Shown piece by piece: positions 5,626 to 11,276 of a stretch of 11,276 bases of DNA. A program made the position numbers and the translations under genes. Source of the stretch: JACQAI01 sp035507915 (GTDB taxonomy: Bacteria; Pseudomonadota; Alphaproteobacteria; Elsterales; Elsteraceae); NCBI GenBank assembly GCA_035507915.1, contig DATJNS010000216.1, forward strand, positions 1-11,276, written 5' to 3'. The notes beneath the pieces were generated by a model. The model saw only the letters and a list, made by a program, of their open reading frames with translations, was not told the origin of the DNA and made no database searches. Positions within the stretch are counted from its first letter, which is position 1, and each line of letters opens with the position of its first letter.

Positions 5626-7188
5626 TCAAGCAGCCGGCGCCGCGTCGCCGTGCCGGAGCGCGCGCCACAGCTCGGCGGCGTCGAGCGCGCCCGCGAGCTG
5701 CGCGCCGGCCACGAACACCGCCGCGCCGCCGGCGATCAGGCCGGCGAGCGCGGCGCCGCGCGCCAGCGCCGGACCGGCGAGCACGGGCGCCAAGCCGTGC
5801 CGGCCGAGCGCGACCGCGGCCGCCATCACGGCGGCCGCGCCTGCCAGCCCGAGGCCGCGCCGGCACAGCCGGCGATCGGGCGCGAGCCGGCCGCGGCGCG
5901 CCAGCGCGAGCGCGAGCAGCCCGGCGTTGAGCCAGCCGGCGCCGGCGGTCGCCAGCGCGATGCCGACATGGCCGAAGCGCGGCAGCAGCACGAGGTTGAG
6001 GGCGAGATTGAAGGCCAGCGCGACCAGCGCCACCGCGACCGGCGTCGCGGTGTCGGCGCGCGCGAAGCAGGCCGGCGCCAGCACGCGCACCAGCACGTAG
6101 GCCGGCAGGCCGAGGGCGAACGCGGCGAGCGCGTCGCCGGTCGCCGCCGCCGCCGCGGCGCCGAACGCGCCGCGCTCGAACAGCACCGCGACGATCGGCT
6201 GCGCCAGCACGATCAGGCCGGCGGCCGCCGGCAGGGTCAGCGCGAGCGCGCCCTCGAGCGCGCGGTTGAGCCGCGCGTGCGCGCCTGCTTGCCCGGCGGT
6301 GCCGAGCTCGCGGGCGAGCGCGGGCAAGAGCGCGGTCGCGATCGCGGCGCCGACCACGCCGAGCGGCAGCTGGACCAGGCGGTCGGCGTAATAAAGGTAG
6401 GACACCGCGCCGGGCGCCAGCAGCGACGCCAGGATCAGGTTGACGGCGAGGCTGATCTGCACCGCGCCGGCGCCGAGCGCGCCCGGGCCGATCAGGCGGA
6501 GCAGCCGTCCGAGCGTCGGGCTCGGCCGCGGTCGCGGCAGCCGCAGCGCGAGGCCGGCGCGGCGCGCGGCGCCGACGAGCCAGAGGAACTGCAGCATGCC
6601 GGCGGCGAGCACGCCCCAGGCGAGCGCGCGGGCCGCGTCGCCGAGCTGCGGCGCGAGCCCGAGCACGGCCGCGATCATCACGAGATTGAGCAGGATCGGC
6701 GCCGCCGCCGCCGCCGCGAAGCGGCCGAGCGCGTTGAGCATCCCGGCGAGCAGCGCCGCCAGCGCCACGAACAGGAGATAGGGGAAGGTGATGCGGCCGA
6801 GCCCGACCGCCAGCCCGAAGCGCACGGGATCGCCGACGAATCCGGGCGCCAGCACGACCATCACGGCCGGCATGGCGAGCTCGGCCGCGAGCGTGACGCC
6901 GAGCAGCACGCCGACGAGCCAGGCCAGGCTCTGCTCGGCGAAACGCTCCGCCGCCGCCCGGCCGCGCGTCGCGACGAGGCCCGCGAACAGCGGCACGAAG
7001 GCGGCGCTGAAGGCACCCTCGGCGAACAGCCGGCGGAACAGATTGGGCAGCTTGAAGGCGATGAAGAAGGCGTCGGCGGCCGGCCCGGCGCCGAGCAGCG
7101 CGGCGATCAGGACGTCGCGCGCGAAACCGAGGACGCGGCTCGCCGCGGTCAGGCCGCCGACCGTGGCGACCGCGCGGGCGAACGCCAT
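5626..7188 (-). CDS. murJ: Lipid II flippase MurJ (MviN)
   Basis: This 520-residue polytopic inner-membrane protein of the MOP superfamily flips the peptidoglycan precursor lipid II to the periplasmic side. The N-terminal block SRVLGFARD...DAFFIAFKLPNLFRR...AEGAFSAAFVPLF is diagnostic. Residues known to be important in E. coli MurJ fall at the same numbers here: Arg18, Arg24, Asp39, Arg52 and Arg270 (in SYLYYADR). This agreement also supports the chosen ATG at 7188 over an in-frame start at 7284. A GGAG lies about 7 bases ahead of it. The protein is unusually rich in Ala and Leu, in line with the very high local GC. It begins a two-gene unit with trpS and is divergent from the small plus-strand gene across 84 bases. 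Confidence 0.97.
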   Translation of the reverse strand: MAFARAVATVGGLTAASRVLGFARDVLIAALLGAGPAADAFFIAFKLPNLFRRLFAEGAFSAAFVPLFAGLVATRGRAAAERFAEQSLAWLVGVLLGVTLAAELAMPAVMVVLAPGFVGDPVRFGLAVGLGRITFPYLLFVALAALLAGMLNALGRFAAAAAAPILLNLVMIAAVLGLAPQLGDAARALAWGVLAAGMLQFLWLVGAARRAGLALRLPRPRPSPTLGRLLRLIGPGALGAGAVQISLAVNLILASLLAPGAVSYLYYADRLVQLPLGVVGAAIATALLPALARELGTAGQAGAHARLNRALEGALALTLPAAAGLIVLAQPIVAVLFERGAFGAAAAAATGDALAAFALGLPAYVLVRVLAPACFARADTATPVAVALVALAFNLALNLVLLPRFGHVGIALATAGAGWLNAGLLALALARRGRLAPDRRLCRRGLGLAGAAAVMAAAVALGRHGLAPVLAGPALARGAALAGLIAGGAAVFVAGAQLAGALDAAELWRALRHGDAAPAA

Positions 7189-7234
7189 CAGGCGGCTCCG
7201 GTCGGCATGATCGCCCTGCCAATCGCATGATTTT

Positions 7235-7245
7235 GCTTGCCAAGC
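7235..7245. promoter_or_regulatory. Small palindrome between murJ and the divergent small gene
   Basis: GCTTG-C-CAAGC is a perfect 5-bp inverted repeat with a one-base centre, in the only AT-richer stretch of the 84-base divergent gap. It overlaps TTGCCA (7237-7242), a 5 of 6 match to a -35 box pointing at the small gene. It could be an operator, but a palindrome this short can arise by chance. Confidence 0.25.
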
Positions 7246-7272
7246 CAATTCGGCGCGGCAAAAAGATTCGGC

Positions 7273-7497
7273 ATGGCTGAGCAAGAGCTAAAATTCGAGG
7301 TCGCGGTCTTCAACCAGGACGTCGTCGACCAGATGGCCAAAGGCCTGCGGCACAAGTACCTCAAGGACGACTGGGCCGAGAACCAGTATTTCGAGATCTC
7401 GGCCGAATCGGCCGAGGCCGCCCGCCGCAAGATCGAGGCCCGCTACCCGCCCGAGAACGGCTACGTCGTCTCCTCGGTCGAGCCCATCAAGGAATAG
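7273..7497 (+). CDS. Small protein of unknown function, convergent with glnD
   Basis: I do not recognise this 74-residue protein. It is soluble and has no signal or membrane segment. The pattern is FEVAVFNQDVVDQMAKG, then a Lys/Asp-rich stretch, then YFEISAESAEAARRKIEARY and VVSSVEPIKE, which suggests a compact strand-helix-strand fold; the strands flank an Ala/Glu/Arg helix. Its composition (Lys, Asn, Tyr, Gln) differs from the overlapping shadow frames and argues that it is translated. The ATG at 7273 is chosen although no clear Shine-Dalgarno precedes it; a TTG at 7237 would add 12 residues. Its stop lies 4 bases from the glnD stop on the other strand, with no terminator between, so the two transcripts must overlap at their 3' ends. 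Confidence 0.75.
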   Translation: MAEQELKFEVAVFNQDVVDQMAKGLRHKYLKDDWAENQYFEISAESAEAARRKIEARYPPENGYVVSSVEPIKE

Positions 7498-7501
7498 ACT
7501 C

Positions 7502-10297
7502 CTACTCGGCGGCGACCCGGCCCTTGCGCGGCGTACCGCCGGCGTCGGCGGCCGGCATGTCGGGATCGGTCAGCGCCGCCGTCAGGCTCTCGCGGACCTC
7601 GGCGAGCTGGCCCGGCGCGTCGACCTTCAGGCCGAAGATGTTCTTGACGTAGAAGACGTCGACCACGCGCTCGCCGAAGGTCGAGATCTTGGCGGTCGAG
7701 ATCTGCAGCTGCAGCGCGGTGAGCGCCGAGGTGACGTCGTAGAGCAGGCCCGGCCGGTCGCGACCGTTGACCTCGATCACCGTGTGGGTGGCGCTCGCCT
7801 GGTTGTCGATCAGCACGCGCGGCTCGACCGTGAAGACGCGCGCGCGGGTCGGCCCGGTGCGCCGGTGCTTGAGCTCGTCGAGCGAGCGCAGCCGGCCCGA
7901 CATCGACTGCTCGATCAGCACGGCCAGCCGCGCCAGCTTCTCGGGTCGGTCGAACGCGCCGCCCTCGGCGTCCTGCAGCCAGAACGCGTCGAGCACCATG
8001 CCGTCGGCGAGCGTGAAGATCTTGGCGTCGACGATGTTGGCGCCGCTGACCGCCATCGCGCCCGCGATGCCGGCGAACAGGCCCGGATGGTCCGCGGTGT
8101 AGATCGTGAGCTCGGTGACGCCGCGCGGCGGATCGACGCGCGTCTCGACCGACAGCGGCGCGCCGTCGAGCCGCGCGCGGCGCACCAGCCGCGCGTGCCG
8201 CGCCGTGGTCTGCGGATCGAGCGACAGCCAGTATGACGGCGTGCCGCGCACGCGGTGGGTCTCGAAGTCGGCGTCGCTCCAGTCCTTGAGCTCGGCGCGC
8301 AACGCGGCGATCGCCGCCTCGACGCGATGCTCGACGCCGCTCGGCGCCTCGCGGCTGAGCGCCCCGATCATGCGCTCGTCGGCGGCGAAATAGAGCTCGC
8401 GCAGCAGCGCGGCCTTCCAGTTGTTCCAGGTCTTGGGCCCGACGCCGCGGATGTCGGCGACGGTCAGCACGAGCAGCAGCTTGAGGCGCTCGGGCGACTG
8501 CACCAGCGCGACGAAATCGTCGATCGTCTGGGGATCCTGGAGGTCGCGCTTGAAGGCGGCGTCGCTCATGGCGAGGTGGTGGAGCACGAGCCACGCCACG
8601 GTCTCGGTCTCCTCGGCGGTGAGCCCGAAGCGCGGACCGAGTTTGTAGGCGATGCGCTCGCCGATCTCCGAATGGTCGCCGCCGCGGCCCTTGGCGATGT
8701 CGTGCAGCAGCACCGCCACGTAGAGCGCGCGCCGCGACTGCAGGTGCGGCATCAGCGAGGTCGCGAGCGGCAACTCGTCCTTGAGCACGCCCTGCTCGAT
8801 CTGATTCAGGATGCCGATCGCGAACAGCGTGTGCTCGTCGACCGTGTAGACGTGGTACATGTCGTACTGCATCTGCGCGACGACGCGGCCGAAGTCCGGC
8901 ACGAAGCGGCCGAACACGCCGGCCTCGTTCATGCGCCGGAGCGCGATCTCGGCGTCGCTGCGCGCGGTCAGGATCTCGAGGAACAGCCGGTTGGCTTCGG
9001 GATTCTCGCGCACCGCCGTGTCGATGCGCCGGAGGTTCTGGGTGATCAGGCGCAGCGCCGAGGGATGGATGTCGAGGCTCTGCTGCTGGGCGACCCAGAA
9101 CAGACGGATCAGGTTCACGGGATCGCCGAGGAAGCCGTCTGTGTCGGCGATCGCGAGCCGTCCGGCGTCGAGCTTGAAGCCCGCGAGGTCGCGCCGCCAG
9201 CCGCTCCAGAAGCGCTTCAGGGACAGGCGCGGCTTGCGCTGCTGCTCGGCCTCGAGCGCGGCGCAGAAGATGCGCGTCAGGTCGCCGACGTCCTTGGCGA
9301 CCAGGAAGTAGTGCTTCATGAAGCGCTCGACGCCGCGGCTGCCGGCGTGGTCGGTGTAGCCCATGCGCCGCGCGAGCTCGGCCTGGACGTCGAAGGTCAG
9401 CCGCTCCTCGGGGCGGCCGGTCAGGTAGTGGAGCTGGAACCGGATGGTCCACAGGAACGCCTCGGCCTTGGCGAACTTGGCCGCCTCGGGCACCGTCAGC
9501 ACGCCGCGCGCGATCAGCTCGACGACGTCGCTCACCCGGTAGACGTACTTGGCGATCCAGAACAGCGTGTGGAGATCGCGCAGGCCGCCTTTGCCCTCCT
9601 TGATGTTGGGCTCGAGCACGTAGCGGCTGTCGCCCATGCGGACGTGCCGCGCGTCGCGCTCGGCGAGCTTCTGCTCGACGAACTCGCGTGCGCTGCCGGT
9701 CATGACCTCGGCGGCGAACGCGCGCTGCAGCTCGTTGAACAGCTGCGGCTCGCCCCACACGTAGCGCGCCTCGAGCAGCGCCGTGCGGATCGTGAGGTCG
9801 GCACGCGCGAAGCGCACGCACTCGGCGACCGAGCGCGTCGCGTGGCCGACCTTCAGCCCGAGGTCCCACAGCATGTAGAGCATGTGCTCGATCACCTGCT
9901 CGCCGTGGGGCGTCTGCTTGTAGGGCAGCAGGAACAGGAGATCGATGTCGGACTGCGGCGCGAGCTGCGCGCGCCCGTAGCCGCCGGTCGCGACCAGGGT
10001 CAGACGCTCCGAGACGGTCGGGTTGGGCGCCGGATAGACCTTCTCGGCGGTGTCGTCGTGCAGCACGCGCACGAGCTGGTCGATCAGGTAGCTGAGCGCG
10101 GCCGCCGCGGCGAGGCCGTCGGCCTGCGCGGCGAAGCGCCGGCGCGCCTCCTCGCGCCCGTCGGCCAGCGCCTGGCGCGCGATCTCGAGCACCTGGGCGC
10201 GGCGTGCCTCGGGCGTCAGCTCGGGATCGAGCGCCTCCAGCCGCGCCATGACGGCACGCCGGTTGACGATCGCGCGGCGGTTCTTCGGGACGAGCAT
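7502..10297 (-). CDS. glnD: Bifunctional [protein-PII] uridylyltransferase / uridylyl-removing enzyme
   Basis: This 931-residue cytoplasmic sensor of glutamine adds UMP to PII proteins when nitrogen is scarce and removes it when glutamine is high. Domains appear in the standard order. The nucleotidyltransferase has GGYGR (105-109) and the metal-binding Asp117 and Asp119 in SDIDLLFL. The GlnD linker region includes EPNIKEGKGGLRDLH (229-243). The HD hydrolase region has Tyr-x-Val-Asp-x-His (His489) and LLHDIAKG with His532 and Asp533. Two C-terminal ACT domains bind glutamine (about 728-800, TADHPGLFAGIAG; about 838-910, GRDRPGLLYDVTSA). All key residues are present and the length is normal. 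The ATG at 10297 has no Shine-Dalgarno; a -10-like TATATT sits 8 bases ahead. In related genomes murJ often follows directly; here a small opposite-strand gene lies between. Confidence 0.98.
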   Translation of the reverse strand: MLVPKNRRAIVNRRAVMARLEALDPELTPEARRAQVLEIARQALADGREEARRRFAAQADGLAAAAALSYLIDQLVRVLHDDTAEKVYPAPNPTVSERLTLVATGGYGRAQLAPQSDIDLLFLLPYKQTPHGEQVIEHMLYMLWDLGLKVGHATRSVAECVRFARADLTIRTALLEARYVWGEPQLFNELQRAFAAEVMTGSAREFVEQKLAERDARHVRMGDSRYVLEPNIKEGKGGLRDLHTLFWIAKYVYRVSDVVELIARGVLTVPEAAKFAKAEAFLWTIRFQLHYLTGRPEERLTFDVQAELARRMGYTDHAGSRGVERFMKHYFLVAKDVGDLTRIFCAALEAEQQRKPRLSLKRFWSGWRRDLAGFKLDAGRLAIADTDGFLGDPVNLIRLFWVAQQQSLDIHPSALRLITQNLRRIDTAVRENPEANRLFLEILTARSDAEIALRRMNEAGVFGRFVPDFGRVVAQMQYDMYHVYTVDEHTLFAIGILNQIEQGVLKDELPLATSLMPHLQSRRALYVAVLLHDIAKGRGGDHSEIGERIAYKLGPRFGLTAEETETVAWLVLHHLAMSDAAFKRDLQDPQTIDDFVALVQSPERLKLLLVLTVADIRGVGPKTWNNWKAALLRELYFAADERMIGALSREAPSGVEHRVEAAIAALRAELKDWSDADFETHRVRGTPSYWLSLDPQTTARHARLVRRARLDGAPLSVETRVDPPRGVTELTIYTADHPGLFAGIAGAMAVSGANIVDAKIFTLADGMVLDAFWLQDAEGGAFDRPEKLARLAVLIEQSMSGRLRSLDELKHRRTGPTRARVFTVEPRVLIDNQASATHTVIEVNGRDRPGLLYDVTSALTALQLQISTAKISTFGERVVDVFYVKNIFGLKVDAPGQLAEVRESLTAALTDPDMPAADAGGTPRKGRVAAE

Positions 10298-10305
10298 GGG
10301 CGGGG

Positions 10306-10335
10306 AATATAGCGCAGGGGGCCCGGCTTTGTTAG
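10306..10335 (-). promoter_or_regulatory. glnD: Candidate promoter giving a leaderless or near-leaderless glnD mRNA
   Basis: On the minus strand CTAACA (10335-10330, 4 of 6 to the -35 box) is followed after 18 bases by TATATT (10311-10306). The latter stands out in the otherwise GC-rich 67-base gap. Transcription would begin about 0-3 bases before the glnD ATG, which fits the absence of a Shine-Dalgarno. This was found by eye. Confidence 0.4.
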
Positions 10336-10364
10336 GCGGGGACCCTCCGGCTGGCCGGCGGCGG

Positions 10365-11276
10365 TTACTCCGCGGCCTGCGCGCCGACCTGCTTGGCGAT
10401 CTGGGACGAGTGGCCCTGCTGGTGGAAGTAGTTGGCGCGGAAGAACGCCAGCACGAGCTCGCGATAGACGGTCGGCGGGTACTTGGGCGGGTTGTCGGCC
10501 GACACGCAGCTCGGCACCGGCTGGATGATCGCGTCCGGGTTCGGGCTGTGGAAGTAGGCGAGCGAGTAGCGGTCGGTGCCCGAATCGTTGAGCACGCCGT
10601 GCGGCGTCGACAGGAAGCGGTCGTTCGAGAAGCGCCGCATCATGTTGCCGAGGTTGCACAGGAACGTGCCGGGGATCAGCGGCGGCGCGAACCACTCGCC
10701 CGACGGCAGGCGCACCGCGAGGCCGGGCACGTCGGTGCGCGCCAGCACGGTCATGAAGCTATTGTCGGTGTGCGGCGCCTGGCCGAACTGATTGTCCTCG
10801 ACGACCTGCTGCGGCGGGTAGTGCAGCATGCGCAGCGTGATGTGCGCCTCGTTGGCGAACAGGGGCGTGAAGAAGTCGGCCGGCAGGTCGAGCGCGGCCG
10901 CGAACGCCGGGATCATGCGCGCGCACAAGGCGTCGAGCGCCGTGACGTACGCCATCACGTCCTCGCGGAAGCCCGGCAGGCCGTCGGGCCACTGGTTGCG
11001 GCCGCGCAGCGGGATGCCGGCGCGCACGTCCGGATGGTCGGCGTCGCGATCATGGCTGACGAAGAAGCTCTCGTTCTGGTTCGGCTTGGTCGCCTTGTGG
11101 ACGGTCGAGGCGTTCTGCGCCGAGGCGTTGATCGGCAGGTAGCCGATGTTGTTCTGGTTGAGCGACAGCGCGAGCTTCTGGTCCAGCGGGATGGCGTGGA
11201 AGCGCTTGGCGGCGGCGAACGTGCGATCGACCAGCGCCTGGGGCACGCCGTGGCCCTTGATGTAGAAGAAGCCGAC
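10365..11276 (-). CDS. 2-oxoglutarate/Fe(II)-dependent oxygenase, isopenicillin N synthase type; N-terminus cut by window edge
   Basis: The last 303 residues are present; the frame remains open through the right edge, so the GTG at 11246 is not the true start. The visible part opens VGFFYIKGHGVP, the typical N-terminal DIOX_N motif of this family, so only a few tens of residues are missing. The catalytic jelly-roll follows, with iron ligands His169 and Asp171 (HTDNSF) and distal His226 (STPHGV), and the RxS pair Arg236/Ser238 (RYSLAYF) that would hold 2-oxoglutarate (numbers count from the window edge). All ligands are intact, so an active oxygenase is expected. The substrate cannot be told; plant-like and bacterial members act on amino acids, hormones or secondary metabolites. 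It lies 67 bases upstream of glnD on the same strand, but glnD may have its own promoter. Confidence 0.93.
   Translation of the reverse strand, partial: VGFFYIKGHGVPQALVDRTFAAAKRFHAIPLDQKLALSLNQNNIGYLPINASAQNASTVHKATKPNQNESFFVSHDRDADHPDVRAGIPLRGRNQWPDGLPGFREDVMAYVTALDALCARMIPAFAAALDLPADFFTPLFANEAHITLRMLHYPPQQVVEDNQFGQAPHTDNSFMTVLARTDVPGLAVRLPSGEWFAPPLIPGTFLCNLGNMMRRFSNDRFLSTPHGVLNDSGTDRYSLAYFHSPNPDAIIQPVPSCVSADNPPKYPPTVYRELVLAFFRANYFHQQGHSSQIAKQVGAQAAE

Noticed and set aside
5530..7230. A 566-codon plus-strand frame opposite murJ, very rich in Arg, Glu, Ala and Gln
   Set aside because: It is antisense to a fully supported murJ whose catalytic residues align with E. coli. The low-complexity Arg-rich product is typical of a shadow frame in high-GC DNA.
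7461..9869. An 802-codon minus-strand frame overlapping glnD in another phase
   Set aside because: It is the Arg/Ala-rich +1 shadow of glnD codons; no domain is visible.
8255..10312. A 685-codon plus-strand frame opposite glnD
   Set aside because: It is antisense to glnD, which has every expected domain. The frame is biased to Asp, His, Arg and Leu and shows no motif.
10347..10358. CCGGC-TG-GCCGG after the oxygenase stop as a terminator
   Set aside because: The loop is only two bases, the stem is short and no T-run follows; it is common by chance at this GC content.

Overview
The window is high-GC chromosomal DNA (roughly 70 percent GC, third codon positions almost all G or C) and looks like an alphaproteobacterium. 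The evidence is gene content and order: glnD, murJ, trpS, a universal stress protein and a NifU/NfuA-type protein in one direction is a neighbourhood I know from alphaproteobacteria, and the TIGR02186 protein beside a TauE/SafE transporter is typical of that class. The genus cannot be fixed from the sequence; a rhodospirillalean or Reyranella-like organism would fit.

Layout from right to left, since most genes are on the minus strand: (1) 10365-11276, a 2-oxoglutarate/Fe(II) oxygenase of the isopenicillin N synthase type, cut by the window edge; (2) 7502-10297, glnD, the nitrogen-status sensor that uridylylates PII; (3) 7273-7497, a small unrecognised plus-strand gene that ends 4 bases from the glnD stop; (4) 5626-7188, murJ (lipid II flippase), and 4584-5591, trpS, an apparent two-gene unit; (5) 4355-4583, a gap between convergent genes holding an inverted pair of palindromic REP-like repeats around a further hairpin; (6) 3806-4354, a plus-strand cupin protein; (7) 812-3652, a minus-strand run of TauE/SafE permease, TIGR02186 membrane-anchored periplasmic protein, universal stress protein and NfuA-like Fe-S protein; (8) 1-638, an N-terminally membrane-anchored Pro/Ala-rich protein cut by the left edge.

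Most of the window is ordinary housekeeping: nitrogen signalling, cell-wall precursor export, tRNA charging and Fe-S assembly. The less-explained parts are the TauE/SafE-TIGR02186 pair set between trpS and usp-nfuA, the compensated REP pair, the small gene facing glnD, a cupin with a non-canonical metal site, and a possibly leaderless glnD promoter. I saw no CRISPR array, insertion sequence, tRNA, rRNA, prophage gene or obvious defence system. The very long Arg-rich or His/Asp-rich reading frames opposite the real genes are artefacts of high GC.
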